Source: Paenibacillus alvei DSM 29 (GTDB lineage: Bacteria > Bacillota > Bacilli > Paenibacillales > Paenibacillaceae). Taken from it: a DNA stretch of 64,000 nt. Under the pieces are notes generated by a model. That model made no database searches. It was not told where the DNA came from and was given only the letters and a program-made list of their open reading frames with translations. Shown here piece after piece: positions 45,987 through 57,471 of the stretch (position 1 is the first letter of the stretch; each line of letters starts with the position of its first letter). Where the stretch lies: assembly GCF_000293805.1 (NCBI RefSeq), contig NZ_AMBZ01000005.1, positions 310,001 to 374,000 on the forward strand, in the 5' to 3' direction. Position numbers and translations under genes: made by a program.

Positions 45987-47921
45987 CTAAACTATGAAAT
46001 AATAGGCCCCGCCTGTTTGAGATCTAATGCCAAATCTTGCATGCAAATCATTAACATCTCTTTGACGACAAGTCGTCTGAGACACAAGATCTACGTCCGC
46101 TTGATATCTTCTAAATAGGTATCCAAACAGTTCTGGTCTACTGCTCGTCATCTCAGCCTCAACTTCATGGATTGCTTTGATATCAATTGTGGCATCTATA
46201 TCCTTGTACACATTGACCGTAAGAACCGAATCGATTGTTGAATGACCCCAAACATCAATGCTAGACTCCAGATTGGTCACGATTTGGGCTAATACGGTTG
46301 CAACCAATTCAGGGCTGCTTGAAGCTATGCTTGTCTCGATATCCTCATGCTCATAGACTTCCATATAGCTATCTAAATCATTTTCGCCCTTTATATAGAT
46401 AAACATCTCTGCATGCAGCTCTGGTCTACTGCTCCAAATCACGGAAGATTTATCATCATATTGTTCTTTCGTTGGCACACCAATGAATGCTGGAATATCA
46501 TCATATTCTAAAGACTTGGCCTGAATGATTCCTTCAAAAGAATCATTGTAACTAAACACTTCCATGACTGCACCGAGTTCAGGCTTGTTGGACTCCATTT
46601 GCGATTCTATATTTGCCCGCGGATCATCCTCGACAAAAGCTCTAGTCTGTAATGTAGCTTGGAGAAAAGCATTCTTATCGACAATCATTTCAGATTGGAG
46701 CTCAGGTCTATTCGCATCCATTTGAGTCTTTACGTCAGAAGATTGCAGTAACGATCTAACCGTCAAGCTTGCATCTCGATAGCTTTTAGCCGTTTTATAT
46801 ACAAACATAGAAGAATGGAGTTCCGGTCTAGCTACATAGATATCAGCATCGTAGTCCATAAGCATTGGTACATTCCCCTGATGCACATAAAGAGAGGAAT
46901 CCAGCCAGCTGAATCCGATATCGCTCTTAACGTTAATCCTAGCATTAAGGTCGCTAAAACCACGTCCAATGACAAACATCTCAGCGTCGAACAGGTATCT
47001 AGATGCCGTATAAGATTTAGATAAATCAATATATTGTACAAATAGTTTTGGCTGCTTATGCCCTAACTCCCTAGTGAAAAATGTTACATACGAGTTCGCT
47101 TGCGATCTGATGCCTATACCATAATTCGGTTGTTCGTCACGATACCATTTTAGTACAATATCAGTCATGTCTACTTCGATATATCGCTCTTTTTTATTGT
47201 AAAGGAACTTGTTTGTTATCAGACCCAGGGGCATTGGAGCATTTGCTGCTGTGATACCGATTTCATTCCAGAACTCTTTATTTGTCGTAAATTCGAGATC
47301 CATGCCTTCTACTTTATCATCAGCACAATATAATCTTAACGTAGCCTTTTCAATCAGTTTTTCTGTACCTAAAGCATGCAAATCAAATTCGATAAAGGAT
47401 TCGAAGTTTTCAATATTTACATAGTCCCTCGTATCCCTACCGACAAACATTTGTTTTTCAGTGCCCCAGTTCTGCGACTGATACCTGACACTATCTCTCG
47501 TAAAAGCATCTTTTACAGGTGCTATCTCTTGAATAATTCTAGGCGCCTCGAACAGTTCATAATCGCCATACATTCGATTGTTGGGCGCTACTTCGATGAC
47601 ACTCTCTATGAAACTCCCGGCAATCGCCTCAATTGTGGACTGTTTATCACTAATCCCCTTATACATAATCATCGCAAACGAATCTAACTCTGACTTGCTT
47701 TGTACGCGGACTATGAGAGAAGCGTTCAAATCACTATAGGCTTTCTTGTATACAAGCATGTAGGATTCTATATCTAAATACTTGCCCGTATACAGTACAT
47801 ATTTGCCGGCCATTGTATTGACTGGTTCATCGTAGTGTCTAACATACATGCTTGATTCTACATCATCATGCGCATAACCTACCCAAAGGTTCGCATTAAA
47901 ATCATAAACTTCCTCCTGCAC
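45987..47921 (-). CDS. DNRLRE-domain structural protein with RPEL-type repeats
   Basis: 644 residues from a GTG. Residues about 140-305 form a DNRLRE (disaggregatase-related) beta domain: VRYQSQNWGTEKQMFVGRD, FIEFDLHAL, VDMTDIVLKWYRD, FFTRELGHKQPKLFVQYID. On both sides are repeats of about 35-45 residues that carry ARPELHSSMFVYK-like strings (SRPELHAEMFIY, NKPELGAVMEVF, SSPELVATV). Such repeats build elongated phage surface fibres. Last of the seven large tail-adhesin genes. Confidence 0.7.
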   Translation of the reverse strand: MQEEVYDFNANLWVGYAHDDVESSMYVRHYDEPVNTMAGKYVLYTGKYLDIESYMLVYKKAYSDLNASLIVRVQSKSELDSFAMIMYKGISDKQSTIEAIAGSFIESVIEVAPNNRMYGDYELFEAPRIIQEIAPVKDAFTRDSVRYQSQNWGTEKQMFVGRDTRDYVNIENFESFIEFDLHALGTEKLIEKATLRLYCADDKVEGMDLEFTTNKEFWNEIGITAANAPMPLGLITNKFLYNKKERYIEVDMTDIVLKWYRDEQPNYGIGIRSQANSYVTFFTRELGHKQPKLFVQYIDLSKSYTASRYLFDAEMFVIGRGFSDLNARINVKSDIGFSWLDSSLYVHQGNVPMLMDYDADIYVARPELHSSMFVYKTAKSYRDASLTVRSLLQSSDVKTQMDANRPELQSEMIVDKNAFLQATLQTRAFVEDDPRANIESQMESNKPELGAVMEVFSYNDSFEGIIQAKSLEYDDIPAFIGVPTKEQYDDKSSVIWSSRPELHAEMFIYIKGENDLDSYMEVYEHEDIETSIASSSPELVATVLAQIVTNLESSIDVWGHSTIDSVLTVNVYKDIDATIDIKAIHEVEAEMTSSRPELFGYLFRRYQADVDLVSQTTCRQRDVNDLHARFGIRSQTGGAYYFIV

Positions 47922-47945
47922 CTACCATCACTCCATTGTATTGGA

Positions 47946-50478
47946 CTAGATTTTTTGAGCCCGCGCTCTAATTTCAAATTTTCCGCTCGGAACCGAATTA
48001 GCTGTCAGCTCAGTGGCCAATCTGGCAAAGAACTCCACGGATTGATTGTAGTCTAGTATTGTATTCCAATTCAGCACTTCTTCTGACGTGAATGGGAATT
48101 GCTCCTTCGATAATTCGATTCTAACTCCGTTAGGTAAATCAGAATTCATTCCCTTCACTTCAATATTCGTAACCTTGTGACCATACATGTTCGTTAACGT
48201 AATTTTGTTCTCTTTCGAGATCTGTCCTGCAACGAGCGTACCCGTATTCCAGTATTTCAGGATCTCCCCGATATCTGTTGTATAGTACTTTCCTAAGTTG
48301 TCGCTAAACATCAATCCCGCATAGGTTCCGATAAAGTGAGTCGTCCATGAGTCTACGCTGCCCCAATAATCTTTGAATTCAACAACAAGAGTGTTCTTCT
48401 CACCAATTTTGACTTCCGTGTTTTTAATATTAAGGGCAATTGCCTCAGGAGAACCATGTAGATTCGTAAACTCGCCCGAAAGCGGATAATAGGGTTTGTC
48501 ATTAAGGAATACACGATATTGAACAAGGCCCAAATCATAGTCACTTAATGTTCCTGACAGTTTGTTACCGACAAAAGAAAGGTTGATGGTTGAAGTTGTA
48601 TTTAAAATATAGAGAGATGCATCACTTACACGCGCCCCTTTCATGTAGGTATTAATGCTTGCCTTTACACTATCGACATCCACAGATCCCTTTTCGTTTA
48701 GTTTTGTATCGAACATAAACCCAATTTTAATAAACCCAAAAATAGCTTTAGTTTTGAAATCCTCAGTTCTTAGCGATTCGAATTCCCAAGTTCGCATTCC
48801 ATTTTTCTTCATATCATTTTCGTCAGTGATATCGAGACTCTTCCATTTCCCTTGACGATAGGATTCCCACTTCATGCCGTTGTCGAATGATACAAATAAT
48901 CGAATGTTGTCTTTATATTCTTTCGTTAGCTCTATCGTATATTTTTCAACATCGTCATTTATGGAGATGTTTCCTAATGGAATAGAAATTTGACTCAATG
49001 GTGTGAATTGAGTTTTCACTACACGTCTTGACGCATTCTTTGCAACGTAAAGGATGTTGTTGTCTTCGGACATATCGGAAAGTAAATCGTGCGTATATCT
49101 CAGCAGTTTAACCTTCGAGTTACTAGCAGAGAGTAAGCTCCAATCTTCCTTCTTAATCTGATTCAAATCACTTATCCCATGTGCATATACAAAATTCATA
49201 TGTTTTGGTTTTGAAAGTTCGATCCACCCACTATCAATTAGATGGAAGAGTTTAATTTCCCTTAAAGCAACTCCAAGTACAGACCCATTGTTCTCATAAA
49301 ATCTCCATCTAATTTTTTGTATTGATTCGTATTTGGAAAATGATAGGTTCGAACTTCGTTTTTATTCCAATTCACTTCGTTTCTGCGTTTATCCAGCGTT
49401 ATCCATCTTGAACCATTCCAGGCTTCCAAATCCCATGCTCTTGGTGACTCGCCTACGTTTTCTTCTCTGGATAGCAATGCGTAGCTATTAAATATAGTTG
49501 GGCTAACAAATTCATAAGACAGCCATGACCTTACCTGTGTTTTCGCCGTAACCCATGCTGTATTGTTTAATCCGTCAAATACGCGAAATGCTTCATATGC
49601 CCCATCATGTGGACTTGAAGCTGCAATACCATTTGAATTATTTGTTGTCATGACAGGTACTAAACTTGTAAGACTTTTCGTTTTTTCACCCAAATTAAAT
49701 GTTTTATACTTGTTATCATGGTGAATTAGAAATCTCTCACTGCTTGCTTCTTTCCCAATTATTTTTTCTAAATCCAGATATGCTATATTCACATCACCTT
49801 TTGTAAACAACATGTAAGAACCAATCGAACAACAACCTGTAATGACTGATCCATAATTGTATAAAGTAAAATTCAATTTGGAGAACTCTTCTGCCCCAAA
49901 ATTCTCATAGTCAGGTATTTTAGCATAATAAACATTTGCCGGAGAACTTCCTTTATATACAGATACAATAAAAAATCCATTTGTTATTGTTACTCCTGTT
50001 GGATAACCATCTGTAAACGATACTACAGCCAACTCCTTACCTGTTATTGTATCGAAGCAATAGACACTTTTTTTATAGTCTGTCATATATAATAGGTTCC
50101 GTTTGGCGTCAATGTAAAATGAGGATGCAGCCTTTTCAGAAATGTTGACTTCTGGTTTAACCATTGTCTTTAACGTTTCGCCAGTCTGTATATCAATTTC
50201 CTTTATCATGTATGGGTCATTAGCTAATCTGACGAATAACTTTGCTCCATCTGTACCCAGGCCGCTTCCCCACAGAGGACTCATTAGTTGGAGCTTTCTT
50301 TTCATAGTCAAGGAATAAAAGTCTAAAACATATATGTAGTTTTTATTTTACTTTGGTTATTTGGAGCGATAAACACTTCACCATTTATTCTCGCAATACC
50401 GTCACATCCTTCGGGCAATACAGTGCTAATATTCCCTTTAATCCCATTAAAGCTGTGCGCGTATAATCCTCTTCCCAT
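47946..50478 (-). pseudogene. Large tail protein with discoidin-like domain, two frameshifts
   Basis: Begins MGRGLYAHSFNGIKGN at 50478. It needs a base restored in the T5 run at 50340-50344 to pass into NYIYVLDFYSLTMKRKLQ, and another in the T6 run at 49313-49318 to pass through KIRWRFYENNGSVLGVALRE into MNFVYAHGISD. Joined length is about 840 residues. Parts: a beta-propeller-like region (residues about 60-250), a discoidin (F5/8C) domain (FRVFDGLNNTAWVT to the break), then beta-rich modules. Host glycan binding is inferred from the discoidin fold. Confidence 0.65.
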
Positions 50479-50500
50479 TTTTAATCACACCCCTATTTGT

Positions 50501-52124
50501 TTACCTAAATAACTCCCTTGTATTCTTCAAATCTACTTCTAAGCTATCAATATACAATCCATCCACCTTTTCAGAGCTGTCATTTGCGAATTGCTTTTTT
50601 TCTATTTTTTCTGCAATAGGGTTAACATCACTATACTCCAGCAGTTCAATGTCATTCCCCTGATATTCATCTAGTGGAGAGACTTCTGTTCCCAACTCAA
50701 CTTCTGGCTTCCCATCCTCAGAATAGATACTTAATTCAACGTTATTTTCAAAATAATCAGCTAATGATTTCTTTTCATTATCCTCGACAATAAACTCAAC
50801 CTCTTCTGCTAAAGGATTTTCTGTATACTTCAAGATTTCAAATTCATCACCAACAAGATTTGGAAGATATTTTCCTTTTTCCATCTCTTTAATTAAGACT
50901 GGCTGACTTTGAGGAATCTCAGTGAAAATTTTCACTTCAAAGTCGCCATCTAACTGACTTAATTCCGCTGCTGACAGAGCTTCTACTTCACTTTTAGACA
51001 TACCGTATGTTATGAAGTCCTTGTCTGTTATATCCCTGCCGATTGTCTCCCAACCTTCTTCGACAAATTTCATTAACCCAATTCGCTTAACACCAACTGA
51101 AAAGTCATATGGTGCTGCTTTATGATAGCCATCTCCAAATTCAATTTTATAATATTGATAAGTTGGCTTTATTTTTTCGAAATCCACATACCTAATGTGA
51201 CTACCATTCGATGAATTATAATCATCTCCATTCACACCTATCGAATTACTATCACACTTATAGAGTTGCGTCCAATTGTTGTTATCGTTTGAGCCAAGAA
51301 ATGTCCAATACTGGATTCCGAAATTGACACTATCTGCAATTCGTAACGCTTCAAGCTCAAGTCTATCTATTGTTGTAGGCACTCCAAAGTCATATGTAAT
51401 GAATCGTATTTGATTTTTACCATTTACGCTCACCCAACCAGAATCGACCTCATTGTTAAAAACTTTCCACAAAGAATTGGGGTGATTTATATGTGTGTCA
51501 CTACTATAAATATATTTGCTATTTTCATTGGCTTTAGATAGATCAATATATTTTGGTAATTGGTATCTTTTATATTCACCCGATTCATCTATGAATAAAA
51601 TTTTTCGGTTTTGTTTCGTATGTTTCAATTTCAAATTCTATCGGGTAGTGCATTTCCCATGTTGCATTAGCTGGATAATTATAAATATCAATAATACTAC
51701 CATCCGCGATTGTTTCATAATTTACTTTGAGGCATCTTGAGTACACCCAAGGAACATAAGTTCTATACCAACCTCCTTCGGCTGGAACTTTAGTGTTTTG
51801 ATCGAAGATGATTGCTAGAAACGTTTCTTTAGGACAGGTGATATCAATGCCCTCAAAATAATAAATGTCATCCCCATATTTGCCGTCATTAATCAGCTCT
51901 CTAGCTAAGAGTATTTTATATTCTCTGTGCCTATTTGTCTCTTGCAGGATAGCAATCTTCATTTTTGTTTGGACGTTTGGTAATCCTCTAAATTTAATCG
52001 ATTTCAATCTGCATAAAGACAACTCATTGATTGGAATTTGGAGAAAGTACATTTCTGTCTCAGTCGTAGTTGTATATACTTGTACAGGGTGTTCGAATCC
52101 ATGCGAATAAATTTCTTCCTTCAT
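50501..52124 (-). pseudogene. Tail protein with discoidin-like domain, frameshifted
   Basis: Frame one (52124-51585) reads MKEEIYSHGFEHPVQVY to EIETYETKPKNF; frame two picks up at FIDESGEYKRYQLPK and ends at 50501. Two missing bases in AAAAATTTT (51597-51605) would join them (about 540 residues). A discoidin-like domain lies in the second half (SLWKVFNNEVDSGWVS, IRFITYDFG, YWTFLGSNDNNNWTQLY). A YGM motif (DFITYGMSKSE) is followed by an acidic, repetitive tail. Starts right after the previous gene with GAGGTGAAATAAATG. Confidence 0.65.
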
Positions 52125-53499
52125 TTATTTCACCTCATCTAACTTGATTTCTTGTACATTCTCTCTTGCTTTAAACTGATAACTAAAAACTTTCCCCATC
52201 CCCAACGCCTCATCTTTTTACTCCAAACAAACTCTTTGTTATAGGGCTTGTCGAATTCTATCTTCTGTCCTTTTTGCATACCATATTTCGCGTAATCGAT
52301 CGCAGATACATTTTCAGTTAGCTCCGCTACGACATATTCGTACTCTCTTTTTGAAATGATATTTTTAAATCCTTTAGGCATATATTTAGCTTCTGCTTGT
52401 AAATCAACCTCAAATGATGAAGAGCCGCCGCATCTTATAATTGGTATGACTGGTTTGGGTAACTCTCTTACTTTTACTTTCCCTATACTCTTCCCATCGA
52501 CAATAGCTTCGAAAATGTTGTTATCTAAATCCATTGCTATTCCAATTCTTCGAACACCACCCACTAAACTAGATGAAATCACAGTTTTTTCACCAATTTT
52601 CTCTGCTCCATAAAAATATAAGTTTTTTGCATAAAAATTAAATAATAAATTATTTACTCCCCATGCCCCATAGTCGTCAGTGTGTTTAGCAACTAATCCA
52701 ATACTAAGGTCAAGATCATTATATTTAGTGAACTCCATGTACAACTTTCCACCATAATAATCGTCACCAAATAAGATATACCCTCCTCTTACTAAATATA
52801 GACGAAAAATACCATGTATAGAAGCAAGAGAACGATTTTGTAGAAGCTTGAATCGATTTCGATTCTCATTAATATCATCGAAACTGAAACCTACAAATGG
52901 ATTTTTAACTCGTTTTGTAACAGCTACATGCTTGCCATCGAATTTCCGCTTAATTAGGCTTCGTTCATTCTCCATGTATTCATAGCACTGAAAGTCTGCA
53001 ATTGAATATTCCGATTTTCCATTCCAATCACCTTGTTTCTCATACATATAAAGAACAAGCATCCTATATTTTTTATCGTTTTTGAATGTCCATTCTTTTT
53101 TTCGTGTTCCTTCCATGTTTCATTTTTTATATCCAACAACAACGTACAACCAATCCAGGTTGGCTCTTCGTCCACTTGCTTCAGACCAAACGTATTCATC
53201 AAATTCAGTGTATCATCAGGTACTCCATAGAGCCTAAAGCTCTTGGGAGACTTTGACGTATCAGAAGAGGAGGTCATTGATATCTTTCGGGGGGTATATT
53301 CTGCTGGAAATTGGAATTTAGCATGTACTTTTTTAAAAGTGCTACTTGCCCATGCGGTATTCTTGTCTCCATCACACATGTTATATTCGCTGTATTCATA
53401 TTTTGGAGTATAAAAATAATCACTAGTAGCAATCTCGAAATTAAACTTAATTCTATATTTTTCGTTAAATAATGGAAGTATTGGTACAAACATATTCAC
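52125..53499 (-). pseudogene. Tail protein with lectin-type modules, frameshifted
   Basis: The start MNMFVPILPLFNEKYRIKFN leads through a discoidin-like part (GDKNTAWASSTFKKVHAKFQ). It then needs one base restored in the T7 run at 53096-53102 to enter EWTFKNDKKYRMLVLYMYEK, and one in the A5 run at 52185-52189 to finish SYQFKARENVQEIKLDEVK. Joined length is about 457 residues. The middle (GIAMDLDNNIFEAIVDGKSI) resembles a SPRY/lectin sandwich. It has the shared YGM motif (DYAKYGMQKGQ). Confidence 0.6.
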
Positions 53500-53506
53500 A
53501 CCTCAT

Positions 53507-53542
53507 CAAAAAGAGCATCACAATCAAATTGTAATGCTCTTT
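53507..53542 (-). terminator. Terminator inside the tail gene block
   Basis: aaagagcat (53510-53518) and atgctcttt (53534-53542) plus an inner caat/attg pair form a hairpin; T-rich DNA follows on the minus strand. It splits the tail block after the gene ending at 53541. Confidence 0.7.
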
Positions 53543-54716
53543 ATTTCTTTTTTTTATCCGTAAAAACCTTTGAGAAAACATTGCCATTACCATATTTATT
53601 TTTCTCTTTTTGAACAACTTTTTTTAGCACTTGACTTGTGCAGTGGTATTCTCCATTTTTCATGCCATATTCCTTATAATCTTCTGGTGAAGATGCAGAT
53701 ATCTCTTTAATATAGGATTGATATTCAATTAGCTTGATATCATTTATTTGCACATTAGTATTGTTTAAATTTAAAAACGTGATTTTATATAAACAATAAA
53801 ATTGGGAGTTATCAAATTCCTTTCGAAGCTTCCCAAAATCATTAATCAGTATGGCTTTGTATTCAAATAAAAGATTCCATTCTTTATTAATTTCATCATA
53901 TCCCTCAAATGTGATATGTGCGTTTATCTTCGCCTTTGACTGTATTTCTACAGCATTAATCAATCTAGGTTTCTTAAATTCAATTTTTATACTTGGGTGT
54001 GCAAACTGCAAACTACTATTATCGACCGAAGCATAGAAACAGCCATAGTCACCAATTGAATTGTTTTTAAAAACGTGTTCAATCGGGTACTCTGCTGAAT
54101 ACGCTTTATATGCATCAACACTGTTAATTTCGTTGTTAAATTCTTTCTCAAAGAAGAGTGGAATTGCACTGACTTCCTTATTCTCTATAGTAAAACTTTT
54201 TGTCACTCCATTCGCTTTCTTTTCGTTTAAAATGAAGTATTTTTGATCGTCAGCTAGTTCGGGTGTAGGTATTGTTATTAATCGAAGAGAATCCTTGTTA
54301 AAGAACTCATATTCAGTTGGATTTATGATGTAGGTCTTTACCAATTCATCGTTTGTATTATAAAACTCTACCTTTAGATTAGATTGTACTGCATATCTCC
54401 CCGCAGTATCTAATTCAAATTTACTGATCGTTACGGGATCTTTAAACACGATTTGCATATTGATTCTAGCGTCATATTTATCGTTTATCATGGAATAATA
54501 CCCATCATTTAATGCATCATAAAATGTCTCGCTATAGCGTGCCATTGAATCTAAATAAGCAATTTCAGTCTCAAACTTCAAATTACCACTATTTGAAATT
54601 ATTCTTCCAAAATTAATTTTAGCCCCTTTTTTATCATAAAATCTAATCCTACCTATAGTCGCTACAGCTGAAACAGTAGTTGATATATCGCTGAACTTAA
54701 CTCTTTTTATAAGCAA
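53541..54716 (-). CDS. Prophage tail protein with YGM motif
   Basis: 391 residues from a TTG-type start (MLIKRVKFSDISTTVS). Beta-rich with two discoidin-like stretches (about 10-130 and 200-330), including SIKIEFKKPRLINAVEIQSK. Near the end, DYKEYGMKNGEY repeats the motif found in the two next genes. Very basic C-terminus. Likely a receptor-binding or fibre protein of the same array; no catalytic motif seen. Confidence 0.6.
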   Translation of the reverse strand: MLIKRVKFSDISTTVSAVATIGRIRFYDKKGAKINFGRIISNSGNLKFETEIAYLDSMARYSETFYDALNDGYYSMINDKYDARINMQIVFKDPVTISKFELDTAGRYAVQSNLKVEFYNTNDELVKTYIINPTEYEFFNKDSLRLITIPTPELADDQKYFILNEKKANGVTKSFTIENKEVSAIPLFFEKEFNNEINSVDAYKAYSAEYPIEHVFKNNSIGDYGCFYASVDNSSLQFAHPSIKIEFKKPRLINAVEIQSKAKINAHITFEGYDEINKEWNLLFEYKAILINDFGKLRKEFDNSQFYCLYKITFLNLNNTNVQINDIKLIEYQSYIKEISASSPEDYKEYGMKNGEYHCTSQVLKKVVQKEKNKYGNGNVFSKVFTDKKKK

Positions 54717-54731
54717 TTACAAACACCTGCC

Positions 54732-56725
54732 TTATTTCAATTTCAGTTTGTACATATTCTGCAATGTCGAAAGGTCTAGATCACATTTATATATACTTCC
54801 AGATCCAAGATTATTGCTAAATGTTGTATCGATTTTATCGATTTTATTTTTCTATCTAATTTCGACAAATCTGATAAGCCCTCACTTTTAATAATCTTTT
54901 GCGAAGGCATTGTTGTAGATAACAGCTTCCAGTATGGATTAATTTTTTTGTACTTTGTTGGATAGAGATTTAGATACTGTATAGCGATATTTTTAATATC
55001 ACTATTGTTTGAAATGAAGATAAATTTAAAGAATCTGTATTTCACATCATTTCCTATTGTAAATACTTTTTCTTCATTTTGTTTCCAATAAACTCCGTTA
55101 CGTTTTTCGATTAACGTCCAATCGTCTCCTTTCAGTGAGCCATACAAATTCCAATCTCTTGGAGATGGATAAATGTCCTGTTTAACCGTTGCATTGGCAA
55201 CTGGAAGTGTATTTTTTCCAAAATTGTATTTCATAACGTACCCGCCAATTGTTTTTTCCGTTCCTTCTCCAAAATCAATTGTAATTTCTACACTTGTTTC
55301 TCCATCAGAAGACACCCAAGAATCAGAGGTACCATTGAACAACTTCCAAACGCTTGAGCCATTGGTGGCAGTGACCTTTATTTGGTGTTGTGTGCTTGTC
55401 AGTGTAGAACCATCTTCAATGAATTCATCAATCAATGGCGCAGGCTCAAGTACCTGTTCACTCCCCAGATTATAGGTTTTATACTGACCATTCACATTAA
55501 AGAAATATTGTTTTTCATCTATTCGTTTCTTTGGCTTGAGAATAAGCATAGGTCTGAACCCTACGCCAGTCATTACATCATTCTCATATTTCTTTCTAGC
55601 ATCAACCACTCCGAATGCGCCTGCATCTCCGTTACCACCACCTCTAATAACCACACCTACTGATACTCCATGTGCGGGCGTATTAGTAAAAGATGGGTAT
55701 TTCAAATTCCAAACTGAATTGTCTCCTATCTTGTCCATTACACCATTCAAATCTGAGTTGATATACTTGTCCCACTCATTATATTCAATAAATCCCTCAT
55801 CTTTTTTTGCATTAGAGGTAATTGACGTTAATATAGGATCAAAGTCTTTGAGCTTGTCATTGGTCTTACCTGTTACGGTTTCACACATTTCTATGTAATT
55901 CAACTTGAGCGATTCCTTTGTTAAGTTAACATTAGAAGTCCCGAATCTCATTCTCCAAAACTGATGCTTATATGGGTGTTCATGATTGAAGTTCAATACA
56001 TGCCAAATATTGCAATCATTAGCGCCGATTTTTATATCTAACTCCTTAGCTAATCCCCAATCATTCCCATCATCCGAATATTCTAAATACAACTTTTTTA
56101 AATTGTAATATTCCGTCCAGTACCTATTTTCAAATACGATATTTACTCTTTGAATTGACACTGGTTCTTTAAATTGATAGCCTATCCACTCTTTATCAAA
56201 GTTTGTATCTCCAAAACATAACCCTGTAGCCCAATATGTACCTTTTGCGGCTGTTACTCCAAATGCCTTTTGGCCTCCGTACTGATCAACATCACCATTG
56301 AGACAAGACGACCAGATCGGAGTACCACCAACACACTTATTCTTGTACAAAACGGACTCAAGATCGTGATATGAAGTGCCAATTTGCATCAATCCACCTC
56401 TTGCGTCATAAAAATTCCAAGGTATCCGATATGCTATATTTCGATCTGCTATACAGATGATGTCACCATTATTCTTTATATCAACAACAATAAATTTAAA
56501 ATATCCATCGCCATTAGTAGACCAATCTTTGTTAATCTGCCGTTTTTCTGTTTCATAATCTGTATGAACTGCAAGATCACTTAATATCCATCTATATTTT
56601 TCCTTGCTTGAGTAATCGGTCTCATCAACAATTTGTTCGAATTTTGTATCTATCGTGTAAGAGTTACACCAAAAATAATCGCCCACTTTAAGCGTCTGTA
56701 AGTTATTATTCAATGATAAGGACAT
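54732..56725 (-). pseudogene. Large tail protein with two discoidin-like domains, late frameshift
   Basis: 649 residues can be read to 54776. One restored base in a short A/T run near 54841-54852 changes the end to IDTTFSNNLGSGSIYKCDLD and ends at 54732, next to the following start. First discoidin domain at about 150-275 (IGYQFKEPVSIQRVNIVFEN, FWRMRFGT); second at about 450-600 (SSVWKLFNGTSDSWVSSDGE, VYWKQNEEKVFTIGN, RFFKFIFISNN). An in-between segment has RGGGNGDAGAFGVVDARKKY. Surface adhesion is the probable role. Confidence 0.65.
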
Positions 56726-56726
56726 A

Positions 56727-57437
56727 TTACTTCACCTCGTAAAGATGTCTAAAGTCAAATACTGGTCTGAATCCAATTTTATTAATTCCATATGAGGCCC
56801 GTTTTGCTACGTCATATTTTTCAAAACCTGCACCATTAAGATTTCCCCCTCTTGTTATACATACCTCTGGGTTTAAATAATCAGTGCATTGAGTAATTGT
56901 TTTATAATTAAAATGATGCCAGACATCATGATCATTAGCTTTTATTGTTCCGTTTAAATTAGAGTTAACAATATACTTGTCATACTCATTATCTATCGGG
57001 TATGCACCTAATATTGCCTTACTTGGGTCGTTTTCTATGCTTCCTTTTTCATTTATTAGACCAACCCCCCCTGTTAAGCATCTCATATATCCGTATACTC
57101 CATTTAACGTCATGGCTTTCCCTTGGATGTAGTTGTTATCTTTTGTTCCCTTTAATTCGTTGTAGGAAATGATGGTTTTAATGACTCTATCTGCGATAAG
57201 AAGACCTTCATCTACCTTAATGAAGTAGAAAATCCCTCGTGCAGAGTTTATCTCTGCACCACTATAATCAATTTCGGGAATCGCCATAAAATTACTTCCT
57301 GTTCCTACCCACGGACTTACACCACCAGTGAATTCAAATGGAGATCCATTTTCATAAACTTGCATACAAATGTAATCCCCCACCTCCATTTCTAAAATGA
57401 AGTCCCGCTCTATACCATCCGTATTGGGCTTCGCCAT
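56727..57437 (-). CDS. Prophage tail-associated protein
   Basis: 236 residues. Starts MAKPNTDGIERDFILEMEVG. The C-terminal part (WHHFNYKTITQCTDYLNPEV, ITRGGNLNGAGFEKYDVAKR, GFRPVFDFRHLYEV) matches a piece of the next gene (RGGGNGDAG and GFRPMLILKPKKR), so the two are paralogous in this module. No enzyme motif. Short gap (1 bp) to the next gene shows tight coupling. Confidence 0.6.
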   Translation of the reverse strand: MAKPNTDGIERDFILEMEVGDYICMQVYENGSPFEFTGGVSPWVGTGSNFMAIPEIDYSGAEINSARGIFYFIKVDEGLLIADRVIKTIISYNELKGTKDNNYIQGKAMTLNGVYGYMRCLTGGVGLINEKGSIENDPSKAILGAYPIDNEYDKYIVNSNLNGTIKANDHDVWHHFNYKTITQCTDYLNPEVCITRGGNLNGAGFEKYDVAKRASYGINKIGFRPVFDFRHLYEVK

Positions 57438-57471
57438 TAACCTTCACCTCTCAAATAAATTGCAATTTTAT